A DNA stretch of 64,000 bases from JASSUD01 sp031963405 (GCA_031963405.1 JASSUJ010000001.1:1736001-1800000), one strand, 5' to 3'. Positions 57,061 through 63,695 are shown, counted from the first letter of the stretch. A program made the numbers and translations. The notes: generated by a model from the sequence alone, not told the origin.

Positions 57061-57174
57061 GGAAGCGTTGAAATAAGCCGGGAGCGGCGTCATGCTGGCC
57101 GCATTTGCCTATTTCTTGTACTAGCGTACTGTCTGCGCCAGCATTCCTTGCTCGCGGCTTATTGCAACACTTCC
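57061..57174. repeat. Core-and-arm palindrome abutting the coxIII stop
   Basis: GGAAGCGTTGAAATAAGCCG (57061-57080) and CGGCTTATTGCAACACTTCC (57155-57174) pair with two mismatches. In reverse orientation the centre reads GCAAGGAATGCTGGCGCAGA, then AGTACGCTAGTAC. It begins at the base after the coxIII stop and would act as its terminator. Confidence 0.88.
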
Positions 57175-57201
57175 ACGACGGTGGGTGGTATTTCTTTAGT
57201 T

Positions 57202-57297
57202 CGTAGATTGAGGTGACGAAGAAACCCCAACACAACGCCCTCAAAGCTGCGATATGCTGGGTTTTCGTATTTAATTCAATTCGTCACCCCAACTACG
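57202..57297. repeat. GGGGTG-type intergenic repeat
   Basis: CGTAGATTGAGGTGACGAA (57202-57220) is inverted as TTCGTCACCCCAACTACG (57280-57297). The centre has GAAACCCCAACACAACG and CTCAAAGCTGC, as in the copies at 8756 and 18030. Confidence 0.75.
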
Positions 57298-57341
57298 CGG
57301 GCCGTCTGTGTTGACATTTCTTGCTTGTGTTTGATTCGCGC

Positions 57342-57551
57342 TTAGCTGCCGTAGCGGATGCCAGTGCTATGTATCCAGTTCATCCAGTAAGCAAATAGGA
57401 TGAACAAGAAAAAACCGATCGAAAGGCCAACGCGCAGCATGAGTGAATACACCATGCGTTTAGTGGTGCCGCGGTCGTGCATCATGAAATAAAGCGCGCA
57501 GCCCATACTGGCGATAATGAGAGCGAAGACGATAGCAGCAATAATAGGCAT
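57342..57551 (-). CDS. DUF2909 family twin-transmembrane protein (69 aa)
   Basis: A tiny inner-membrane protein with two helices (IIAAIVFALIIASMGCALYF; VGLSIGFFLFILFAYW) joined by a basic loop (MMHDRGTTKRMVYSLMLR). This is the protein usually found between coxIII and SURF1 in Burkholderia-like genomes, in reverse orientation as here. A TTG at 57560 is an alternative start. The function is unknown, presumably connected with oxidase assembly. Confidence 0.85.
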   Translation of the reverse strand: MPIIAAIVFALIIASMGCALYFMMHDRGTTKRMVYSLMLRVGLSIGFFLFILFAYWMNWIHSTGIRYGS

Positions 57552-57580
57552 AGTAGGCAAGAGTCGTAATAATTTTCTAA

Positions 57581-57740
57581 AAACCTGCCCTCAAATTATT
57601 GACACAAAATGGTCAATTGAGAAAGGGCAGAGTGTAGGAAACGGCATATCCACGGATGATCATGAGAATGCCAACTCCCACCTTTCATTTGTCAGCAACC
57701 TAAGTCAAATGCCTTTTAGGCGATTTATACGCAAGTTCTA
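57581..57740. repeat. Diverged GAACCTG-family repeat
   Basis: AAACCTGCCCTCAAATTATT at the left and CTTTTAGGCGATTTATACGC, AAGTTCTA at the right match the arms of the 25626 and 26579 copies; the centre is replaced. Confidence 0.6.
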
Positions 57741-57790
57741 ACAAGTGTAATGGGCTTCCAAGAGATCTGATTTCATTATTATCTCATTGC

Positions 57791-57934
57791 ATAGGAAACG
57801 CTGAGTCAATCCAGACAGGCGTTATGCTTGCAGATTATATTTTCTTTGGTTCACATACTTTCTGCGCCGACGTTCTTAAGAGTCTGGTGATAGTTTCTAT
57901 AAAAACTTATTTGCTCTTGATTCAGCGTTTCTTA
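57791..57934. repeat. Diverged core-and-arm palindrome before SURF1
   Basis: AGGAAACGCTGAGTCAAT and CTTGATTCAGCGTTTCTTA are the arms; TTTCTGCGCCGACGTTCTTA in the centre recalls the core. It ends about 28 bp before the SURF1 start. Confidence 0.6.
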
Positions 57935-57961
57935 TAAATAGGTCTGCTGAGGGTTGATTGA

Positions 57962-58675
57962 ATGCTGCGATTTAAAATACGCTTTTGGCCGATGCTGTTA
58001 ATACTTGCGGTGGTGGTGCTAACTGTGCGCTTGGGGTTTTGGCAACGTTCGCGAGCGCACCAAAAAGAAGCGCTGGCTGCGCGTTTAGCACATTTTGCAC
58101 AGGCGGTGCCAGTGCCAGTAGGGGCGACGCCAATTCCCTTAAGCGAGATTGAGTACCGACCTGTCGTCGCGCGTGGTCATTTTATGCCTGAATATGTCGT
58201 GTATCTGGATAATCGCCCCCATTACGGTAATCCTGGTTTTTATGTGGTGATGCCGCTTGCGCTTGAGGGGGGCGGCTATGTGTTAGTAGAGCGTGGTTGG
58301 CTGCCGCGCAATGCTATGGAGCGCACCGCGCTTGCTCCCTATGACACGCCAGTTGGCAATGTTAAAGTGAGAGGCCTTGCCCGCGCGCATCCACCTCGCT
58401 TATTTGAGTTGGGGCAGGGCGGTTCGACGGCGCATACGCAGATTCGACAAAACCTTGATATTGCGCAATATCGTGTAGAAACAGGATTACCCCTACAGCC
58501 ATTTTTGATTCAGCAAGACAACGATATAGACGATCAGCTAGTGCGCGAATGGCCAGCTGCCACGGAAGGGGTGGAGCGTAACTATGGCTATATGGTGCAA
58601 TGGTGGGCGATGGCCGCTGTTGCGCTGATTTTTGGTTTGTATTGCGCTATGCGCGGCACAAAACACAATTCATGA
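57962..58675 (+). CDS. SURF1 family cytochrome oxidase assembly protein
   Basis: A two-helix inner-membrane protein that assists heme a insertion into subunit I (237 aa). The N-terminal helix is FWPMLLILAVVVLTVRLGFWQ with the conserved LGFWQ; EYRPVVARGHF, VYLDNRPHYGNPGFYVVMPL and VLVERGWLPRN follow, and the C-terminal helix ends NYGYMVQWWAMAAVALIFGLY. The GAGGG upstream of the ATG fits. It is the next gene in the oxidase cluster. Confidence 0.93.
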   Translation: MLRFKIRFWPMLLILAVVVLTVRLGFWQRSRAHQKEALAARLAHFAQAVPVPVGATPIPLSEIEYRPVVARGHFMPEYVVYLDNRPHYGNPGFYVVMPLALEGGGYVLVERGWLPRNAMERTALAPYDTPVGNVKVRGLARAHPPRLFELGQGGSTAHTQIRQNLDIAQYRVETGLPLQPFLIQQDNDIDDQLVREWPAATEGVERNYGYMVQWWAMAAVALIFGLYCAMRGTKHNS

Positions 58676-58760
58676 AGTGAATAGACCTCTTTAGAAATCC
58701 CGTAGCGGTGTCATTGTGCAGTTGTACTGGCATCAAAGGAATTCCTTGCTACGGAACCTC

Positions 58761-58909
58761 TAAGAACCTGTTTAGTAATCGCCCAAAAGGCCGTGATTCG
58801 GGGTCGGGCAGTACTCGGAATCCTCATGTACTTCTATGTATATTCCGGTTCCTCCGTTCCGTCCTCCCTCAACTGACGACCTTTTGAACAATTACTAAAC
58901 AGGTTCTAA
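58761..58909. repeat. Long GAACCTG-family repeat (reverse orientation)
   Basis: TAAGAACCTGTTTAGTAAT (58761-58779) is perfectly inverted at 58891-58909 as ATTACTAAACAGGTTCTTA-like sequence. Read in reverse, the centre matches the 25626 copy over about 100 bp (CATGAGGAT, CCGA, GCCCGACC, GAATCACGGCCTTTT). A partial core-and-arm fragment lies just before it at 58683-58755. Confidence 0.88.
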
Positions 58910-58938
58910 AGGGGACTAGATAAATAAGCGAGTAAAAA

Positions 58939-59547
58939 ATGGCGAAATCTCATCGTGCCGCATCTACACAAACACGACGCAAAGTTTGGTTGCTCTGGCT
59001 GGTAGCTGCAGTTTGCGCAGCGCCCGCCATCGCTTCCTATATGGCGTACTACATCTTCAAACCTACAGGTGCTGCCGTTAACTACGGTACCTTGCTTGAG
59101 CCACAGCGGCCAGTACCGGCAACGCTTACCGTGCGTACCGAGCATGATGGCCTAGTGCCGATGCGTACGTTGACTGGCAAATGGCTAATGCTCATGGTCG
59201 ATGCGAGCGCCTGCACAGAGGATTGCGTCAAAAAACTGTATTTCATGCGGCAAGTGCGTGCCACGCAAGGTAATGAGCGCGAACGTGTCGATACCCTTTG
59301 GCTACGCACAGATAACGCCCCAGTGGCAGCCACCATTACCAGCGCTTATCCTGACATTCGTTTGCTGCAGGCCGATGCCAATACATTAGCTAATTGGCTG
59401 CCCGCGGAAGCGAATACAGCCATGACAGATCACATCTATTTGATTGACCCTAGCGGCAATTTAATGATGCGTTTCCCCAAAGAGCCCGATCCCACTAAGA
59501 TCAAGAAAGATTTAAGCAAATTACTGAAATGGTCGGGAATTGGTTAA
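58939..59547 (+). CDS. SCO1-like cytochrome oxidase assembly membrane protein (202 aa)
   Basis: A membrane-anchored thioredoxin-fold protein. One N-terminal helix (VWLLWLVAAVCAAPAIASYM) precedes the extracytoplasmic domain. LTGKWLMLMVDASACTEDCVKK carries a CxxxC pair in the position of the SCO copper motif, and DHIYLIDPSGNLMMRFPKEPDP is the usual closing block. It lies between SURF1 and ctaA as in related genomes, so a role in copper delivery to the oxidase is likely but inferred. Confidence 0.85.
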   Translation: MAKSHRAASTQTRRKVWLLWLVAAVCAAPAIASYMAYYIFKPTGAAVNYGTLLEPQRPVPATLTVRTEHDGLVPMRTLTGKWLMLMVDASACTEDCVKKLYFMRQVRATQGNERERVDTLWLRTDNAPVAATITSAYPDIRLLQADANTLANWLPAEANTAMTDHIYLIDPSGNLMMRFPKEPDPTKIKKDLSKLLKWSGIG

Positions 59548-59577
59548 TTGCTTTGGCTGGAAAGTGAAAGCCTGTGC

Positions 59578-59901
59578 TTAACCGGCGAGTTTTGCACTAG
59601 CTAGCCGGTTCAAGCTAATACCCTGTTCAGCTGCTTGCATCACCAAAATTCGATGCACCTGAGGAGGGATACGAACTCGAAACTCGCCGCTGTAGCATCT
59701 CTCTGCTAAAGGCTGCGGAATTACCTCGCTTGTCGTGGCCATATCTGCCAGTACTTGGGCTACGGTTTTTCGAATGCCTGATAATGCTGCTTCGGGTGTT
59801 GTTGCTAGCCAGCTCAAAGAGGGAAATTCCGCACAGAGTCCTACATGCTCCTCATCTTCGGGCGACCACGTAACGCGATAGGTGTAATGATCAATACTCA
59901 T
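59578..59901 (-). CDS. hicB: HicB family antitoxin (107 aa)
   Basis: The antitoxin of a type II pair. The N-terminal part has the HicB degenerate RNase H-like fold (YTYRVTWSPEDEEHVGLCAEFPSLSWLATTPEAALSGI). The C-terminal part (FRVRIPPQVHRILVMQAAEQGISLNRL) is a ribbon-helix-helix DNA-binding motif, so it probably represses its own promoter. The start codon overlaps the hicA stop by one base (TAATG), giving translational coupling. It is antisense-oriented within the oxidase cluster. Confidence 0.9.
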   Translation of the reverse strand: MSIDHYTYRVTWSPEDEEHVGLCAEFPSLSWLATTPEAALSGIRKTVAQVLADMATTSEVIPQPLAERCYSGEFRVRIPPQVHRILVMQAAEQGISLNRLASAKLAG

Positions 59902-60146
59902 TATTGGCTCTCCAATTTGTCGATAGCCAGCAGCACTTGCCGGACTTGATATGGTTTTGCTTTGCCTTTAGCAGCTTGGATATTGAGGCGCGGATCTCCC
60001 AACCAGGGTGTTTTGAAAATGATATGACTGGTGCCGCTCTGTCGTGGCAGGCCGAAATAAGTTTGGCAAACTTTCTTCAAGTCTGAGAATCTGACATTGG
60101 CTGGCTCCCGGTGCATTTGTTCGAGGATTTTGGGAATAGTCGTCAT
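59901..60146 (-). CDS. hicA: HicA family toxin (81 aa)
   Basis: A small mRNA interferase with a double-stranded-RNA-binding-like fold. The start at 60146 (MTTIPKILEQMHREP) is chosen; a longer frame upstream to 60236 is hydrophobic and unlikely. The catalytic His is probably in QSGTSHIIFKTP, matching the usual GSHH-type block. PYQVRQVLLAIDKL forms the closing helix. It precedes hicB and is divergent from ctaA by 75 bp, so its promoter lies close to that of ctaA. Confidence 0.88.
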   Translation of the reverse strand: MTTIPKILEQMHREPANVRFSDLKKVCQTYFGLPRQSGTSHIIFKTPWLGDPRLNIQAAKGKAKPYQVRQVLLAIDKLESQ

Positions 60147-60221
60147 ATGGCATATAGTGCCAATAATGACACCATAATGCAACGTTAAAACAATTGTGTA
60201 GAGAAAAAAGAAATTAACTAT

Positions 60222-61421
60222 ATGTTCATTTTGCAATTGGCAATCATTGGAATCAGTCTAGCCCTGATTCCGCTTGCTTATGTGTTGACGCACAAAGAGG
60301 CGGATAAGTTTGGCAAGCTGGTGTGGGTTACGGTTTGGCTTACGCTTGATCTGATTATCTTTGGTAGCTTTACGCGCCTGACCGACTCTGGGCTTGGCTG
60401 CCCAGATTGGCCGGGGTGTTATGGCACGTCATCGCCATTCGTCGCACAGGCGGCGATTCAAGCAGCGCAACAGGTCTTACCTAATGGCCCGGTTACGATG
60501 ACTAAAGCATGGATTGAGATGATTCATCGCTACCTTGCGATGACGCTTGGCGTGCTGATTATGTCGCAAGTAGCGCTAGCTCTCTTCACGAAAAGTCTGG
60601 CTAGGCTGGAGGGCAAGAAATGCCGACGAAGACAGTACACTAGTACGGCGAGGAGGCATGAGGCCGCCATTCAGCCTAGCCAGACTTTTCTCAAGCGTAA
60701 AACGTGGCATGTACCGCTTGCTTGGCCAATCGCCCTGCTGGGATTGGTCTGCTTACAAGGTGCGTTTGGCGCATGGACGGTAACCTTAAAGCTAGAGCCC
60801 TGGGTGGTCACTACCCACTTACTGCTAGGCATAACATTGCTTGGTGGACTTACTTGGCTAGCTAGTAGTCGTACCGCACAATTTGCAAAATCAACAGCAC
60901 CAGACCCAGCACTGGCGCGTTGGCAGCTAGCGGCGCTAATTGGACTAGGGTTGCTTATTTTACAAATTGCGCTGGGCGGTTGGGTCAGCGCTAATTACGC
61001 AATGCTGGCTTGCACTGATTTTCCGACGTGCAATGGCGCTTGGTTGCCACCGATGAATTTTGCACGAGGCTTTCAAGTGTGGCGCACACTTGGCCATGCA
61101 CCGGGTGATGCTTTAGTCATGCAGCAAGCGCTCGTGGCGATACATTGGACGCATCGCACCTTTGCGGTAGTGGTATTGGCCTACCTCACTTGGCTAGGCA
61201 TGCGGCTGCGCCATTTCAGTACAGTACGTCACCTAGCCGTGGGGCTATTAATCATGGTGGCCGTACAATTTGTGACGGGCTTGTCTAATATTGTGCTGAA
61301 ATGGCCTCTGCTGATCGCCTTAGCTCATAATGGCGGCGCAGCCGTGCTCGTGTTATTGAGCATATGTTTAAATTATCGAATTGCCGCTGCACGCTCTAAA
61401 ACGCAGTGCTTAAAAAATTAG
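60222..61421 (+). CDS. ctaA: Heme A synthase (COX15/CtaA) with in-frame palindromic insertion
   Basis: Converts heme O to heme A for the aa3 oxidase (399 aa). Family features: GSFTRLTDSGLGCPDWPGCYG with the Cys pair; IEMIHRYLAMTLG with Glu and His; THLLLGITLLGGL; LACTDFPTCNGAW; HWTHRTFAVVVL; and LAHNGGAAVLVLL. Residues about 123-157 (KSLARLEGKKCRRRQYTS to AAIQPSQTFL) are not part of the family. They are encoded by a 101 bp core-and-arm palindrome placed in the loop after the second helix. All heme-ligand residues lie outside the insert and the frame is preserved, so the enzyme may still work. Confidence 0.94.
   Translation: MFILQLAIIGISLALIPLAYVLTHKEADKFGKLVWVTVWLTLDLIIFGSFTRLTDSGLGCPDWPGCYGTSSPFVAQAAIQAAQQVLPNGPVTMTKAWIEMIHRYLAMTLGVLIMSQVALALFTKSLARLEGKKCRRRQYTSTARRHEAAIQPSQTFLKRKTWHVPLAWPIALLGLVCLQGAFGAWTVTLKLEPWVVTTHLLLGITLLGGLTWLASSRTAQFAKSTAPDPALARWQLAALIGLGLLILQIALGGWVSANYAMLACTDFPTCNGAWLPPMNFARGFQVWRTLGHAPGDALVMQQALVAIHWTHRTFAVVVLAYLTWLGMRLRHFSTVRHLAVGLLIMVAVQFVTGLSNIVLKWPLLIALAHNGGAAVLVLLSICLNYRIAAARSKTQCLKN
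60590..60690. repeat. Core-and-arm palindrome inside ctaA
   Basis: GAAAAGTCTGGCTAGGCTG (60590-60608) is perfectly inverted at 60672-60690. The centre (GGCAAGAAATGCCGACGAAG, ACAGTACACTAGTACGGCGA, GGAGGCATGAGGCCGCC) is nearly identical to the intergenic copy at 9222-9324. It is the same repeat carried within a coding gene. Confidence 0.93.
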
Positions 61422-61479
61422 CGTAACTTGGTGCAAACGCGCGCCAAGCGCCACTTAACTTAAGATTAATTATCAGACT

Positions 61480-62385
61480 ATGGGAAGCACCACTTTGCCG
61501 CTATTGAGCCGCCACCGCTTAGGCCAGTATTACGCGCTCACTAAGCCGCGGGTTACTCAGTTAGCGGTATTTTGCGCAGTTATCGGCATGTTTTTAGCCA
61601 GTCCTGGAACAGTAGCGTGGTCGACGTTACTAGGCGGGGCTATAGGTATTTGGCTGGTCGCTGCGGCTGCCTTTGCAATCAATTGCTTAATTGAAAAAAA
61701 AGCCGACGCACTCATGCGTCGCACTGCTTGGCGTGCCTCTGCAAGCGGTGAAATTATGCCGTGGCAAATTCTAATTTTTGCCGCTTTGCTGGGCTGGCTT
61801 GGCATTATTACGCTCTATCTCTTTACCAACCTACTCACTGTGTGGCTTACGCTTGCTACTTTTGTTGGTTATGCGCTCATCTATACACTGTTGCTAAAAC
61901 CTGCCACGCCACAAAATATTGTGATCGGCGGTGCCGCTGGGGCTATGCCACCTGCGCTTGGCTGGGCTGCAGTGACTGGCTCAGTGCCAGCTGAAGCGTG
62001 GATTCTAGTGCTGATTATTTTTGTCTGGACACCGCCGCATTTTTGGGCGCTCGCCCTCTATCGTCGGCAAGATTACGCGCAAGCTAAATTACCCATGCTG
62101 CCCATTACACACGGTGAAAAATTTACGCGCCTGCATATTTTGCTCTATAGCTTCATCCTATTTGGTGTTTCGCTATTGCCATTTGCGGCACGCATGAGTG
62201 GCGTACTTTACTTAGTCGCAGCCGTTGCATTAGGGACTATTTTTATTCGTTATGCCTGGCGCATTTGGCGCAACTATTCTGATGCACTAGCCCGTCAAAC
62301 CTTCCGCTATTCGATTATTTACCTATCCCTGCTTTTTCTGGCGCTGCTGGTGGATCACTATCTACAAATAATGCGCAGCGTTTAG
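61480..62385 (+). CDS. ctaB: Protoheme IX farnesyltransferase (heme O synthase)
   Basis: A UbiA-type prenyltransferase that adds a farnesyl group to heme b, giving heme O, the substrate of CtaA (301 aa). [21 protein letters not shown], the prenyl-binding block [18 protein letters not shown], and [19 protein letters not shown] are diagnostic. It has about nine membrane helices. It follows ctaA by 58 bp and probably shares its transcript. The SCO-type gene that I would expect next is absent; the tRNA array begins about 200 bp later. Confidence 0.96.
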   Translation: MGSTTLPLLSRHRLGQYYALTKPRVTQLAVFCAVIGMFLASPGTVAWSTLLGGAIGIWLVAAAAFAINCLIEKKADALMRRTAWRASASGEIMPWQILIFAALLGWLGIITLYLFTNLLTVWLTLATFVGYALIYTLLLKPATPQNIVIGGAAGAMPPALGWAAVTGSVPAEAWILVLIIFVWTPPHFWALALYRRQDYAQAKLPMLPITHGEKFTRLHILLYSFILFGVSLLPFAARMSGVLYLVAAVALGTIFIRYAWRIWRNYSDALARQTFRYSIIYLSLLFLALLVDHYLQIMRSV

Positions 62386-62594
62386 ATAGCTTCTTGATCG
62401 GTTCTTTAAAACCTACTTAGCCTCTGTGCTTGATGTGAATTGAAGATAAGTAGTTAGAGTTATTAAAGAATAACTCGGCCTAGACCGTATCTTTAATTAT
62501 TCAGAAACGGATAAACCGAATCTGCCTTAAAGCAAAAGAAGTGGGGGAGAAAGAGAGGGATTTAGATTGAAGCTTAATACAGGCTTTAAAGAAG
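62386..62594. other. ctaB to tRNA array spacer
   Basis: No gene seen. This is where array transcripts from the minus strand should end, yet no strong terminator is visible. Confidence 0.4.
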
Positions 62595-62667
62595 TGGCCT
62601 GGGGCGGAATCGAACCACCGTCCGGTAGATTTTTAGTCCACTGCTCTGCCAACTGAGCTGCCGGGCC
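62595..62667 (-). tRNA. tRNA-Phe-like, anticodon AAA, unit 1
   Basis: A 73-nt cloverleaf without encoded CCA. Acceptor GGCCCGG pairs with CCAGGCC with a C5-A68 mismatch. D stem GCTC/GAGC, anticodon stem GTGGA/TCTAC, loop CTAAAAA, T arm GGTGG-TTCGATT-CCGCC. Position 8 is C instead of U, the only unit with this change, and it is the unit furthest from the promoter. Confidence 0.7.
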
Positions 62668-62695
62668 ATTTGTACTTCACTAACACTTTAAAAGG

Positions 62696-62768
62696 TGGCC
62701 TGGGATGGAATTGAACCATCGTCCGGCGGATTTTTAATCCACTGCTTTGCCAACTAAGCTACCGGGCC
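62696..62768 (-). tRNA. tRNA-Phe-like, anticodon AAA, unit 2
   Basis: 73 nt. D stem GCTT/AAGC (paired change relative to unit 1), anticodon stem GTGGA/TCCGC, loop TTAAAAA, T arm GATGG-TTCAATT-CCATC (paired changes). C5-A68 mismatch in the acceptor. Confidence 0.72.
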
Positions 62769-62796
62769 ATCTGTATTCAACTAAAACTATAAAAGG

Positions 62797-62869
62797 TGGC
62801 CAGGGGTGGGGTCGAACCACCGTCCGGTAGATTTTTAATCCACTGCTCTGCCAACTGAGCTACCGGGCC
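62797..62869 (-). tRNA. tRNA-Phe-like, anticodon AAA, unit 3
   Basis: 73 nt. GCTC/GAGC D stem, GTGGA/TCTAC anticodon stem, loop TTAAAAA, T arm GGTGG-TTCGACC-CCACC fully paired. The 3' acceptor strand is CCTGGCC, so the mismatch is C5-U68. Confidence 0.72.
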
Positions 62870-62897
62870 ATTTGTACTTCACTAACACTTTAAAAGG

Positions 62898-62970
62898 TGG
62901 CCTGGGATGGAGTTGAACCATCGTCCGGTAGATTTTTAGTCTACTGCTCTGCCAACTGAGCTACCGGGCC
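62898..62970 (-). tRNA. tRNA-Phe-like, anticodon AAA, unit 4
   Basis: 73 nt. The anticodon stem GTAGA/TCTAC is fully Watson-Crick through a change unique to this unit. Loop CTAAAAA. T arm GATGG-TTCAACT-CCATC. C5-A68 mismatch. Confidence 0.72.
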
Positions 62971-62997
62971 ATCTGTACTAACTAACGCTTTAAAAGG

Positions 62998-63070
62998 TGG
63001 CCTGGGATGGAGTTGAACCATCGTCCGGCGGATTTTTAATCCACTGCTCTGCCAACTGAGCTACCGGGCC
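62998..63070 (-). tRNA. tRNA-Phe-like, anticodon AAA, unit 5
   Basis: 73 nt. D stem GCTC/GAGC, anticodon stem GTGGA/TCCGC, loop TTAAAAA, T arm GATGG-TTCAACT-CCATC. C5-A68 mismatch. Confidence 0.72.
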
Positions 63071-63097
63071 ATCTGTATTAACTAAAACTTTAAAAGG

Positions 63098-63170
63098 CGG
63101 CCTGGGATGGAGTTGAACCATCGTCCGGCGGATTTTTAATCCACTGCTTTGCCAATTAAGCTACCGGGCC
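63098..63170 (-). tRNA. tRNA-Phe-like, anticodon AAA, unit 6
   Basis: 73 nt. D arm GCTT-AATTGGCA-AAGC, anticodon stem GTGGA/TCCGC, loop TTAAAAA. The discriminator base is G here and A in the others. C5-A68 mismatch. Confidence 0.7.
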
Positions 63171-63198
63171 ATCTGTACTGCACTAAAACTATAAAAGG

Positions 63199-63271
63199 TG
63201 GCCTGGGATGGAGTTGAACCATCGTCCGGCGGATTTTTAATCCACTGCTTTGCCAACTAAGCTACCGGGCC
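63199..63271 (-). tRNA. tRNA-Phe-like, anticodon AAA, unit 7
   Basis: 73 nt. D stem GCTT/AAGC, anticodon stem GTGGA/TCCGC, loop TTAAAAA, T arm GATGG-TTCAACT-CCATC. C5-A68 mismatch. Confidence 0.72.
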
Positions 63272-63298
63272 ATCTGTACTAACTAACACTTTAAAAGG

Positions 63299-63371
63299 TG
63301 GCCAGGGGTGGGATCGAACCACCGTCCGGTAGATTTTTAATCCACTGCTCTGCCAACTGAGCTACCGGGCC
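63299..63371 (-). tRNA. tRNA-Phe-like, anticodon AAA, unit 8
   Basis: 73 nt. D stem GCTC/GAGC, anticodon stem GTGGA/TCTAC, loop TTAAAAA, T arm GGTGG-TTCGATC-CCACC. C5-U68 mismatch, as in unit 3; units 3 and 8 are near-identical although separated. Confidence 0.72.
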
Positions 63372-63399
63372 ATCTGTACTTCACTAACACTTTAAAAGG

Positions 63400-63472
63400 T
63401 GGCCTGGGATGGAATTGAACCATCGTCCGGCGGATTTTTAATCCACTGCTTTGCCAACTAAGCTACCGGGCC
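63400..63472 (-). tRNA. tRNA-Phe-like, anticodon AAA, unit 9 (promoter-proximal)
   Basis: 73 nt. D stem GCTT/AAGC, anticodon stem GTGGA/TCCGC, loop TTAAAAA, T arm GATGG-TTCAATT-CCATC. C5-A68 mismatch. Its 5' end is 26 bp from the -10 box at 63499. Confidence 0.72.
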
Positions 63473-63498
63473 ATCTATCTGTTTGATCAGATGGCCCC

Positions 63499-63527
63499 AC
63501 TATAGCAACCGCCAAAATACCGCTCAA
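63499..63527 (-). promoter_or_regulatory. Sigma-70 promoter of the tRNA array
   Basis: On the minus strand: TTGAGC (63522-63527), exactly 17 bp, TATAGT (63499-63504). The next bases are GGGGCC, a GC-rich discriminator like that of stringently controlled stable-RNA promoters. Confidence 0.75.
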
Positions 63528-63601
63528 TCTCCTGAACTACTCGTTTTTTTGCTAGATAAATCGCAACTCTCACGCTCAATTTGACATTAATAGCGCTCTT
63601 T

Positions 63602-63650
63602 TATTCCATCGCTCCTCTGCCAGCTAAGCTATCGGCCCGTCTGTGATCAG
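63602..63650 (-). pseudogene. Decayed tenth tRNA unit
   Basis: The minus strand reads GGGCCGATAGCTTAGCTGGC then AGAGGAGCGATGGAA, which is the 5' half of the array unit. The anticodon-stem region is corrupted and the 3' half is missing. TGATCAGATGGC in front of it duplicates the sequence in front of unit 9, and the corresponding -10 box reads TATCGT instead of TATAGT. Confidence 0.65.
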
Positions 63651-63695
63651 ATGGCTTCACGATACTGCTGCCTTTTTCACTATGTACGCCTAAGA

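Noticed and set aside
62595..63472. Reading the array on the plus strand would place TTT (Lys) in the anticodon loop
   Set aside because: Only the minus strand has the T-loop motif at the 3' side, the correct D-arm order and the U8 position, so the tRNAs are on the minus strand.
62595..63472. Regular 100 bp units as a CRISPR array
   Set aside because: The repeated part is the 73-nt cloverleaf and the spacers are similar to each other; no cas genes are near.
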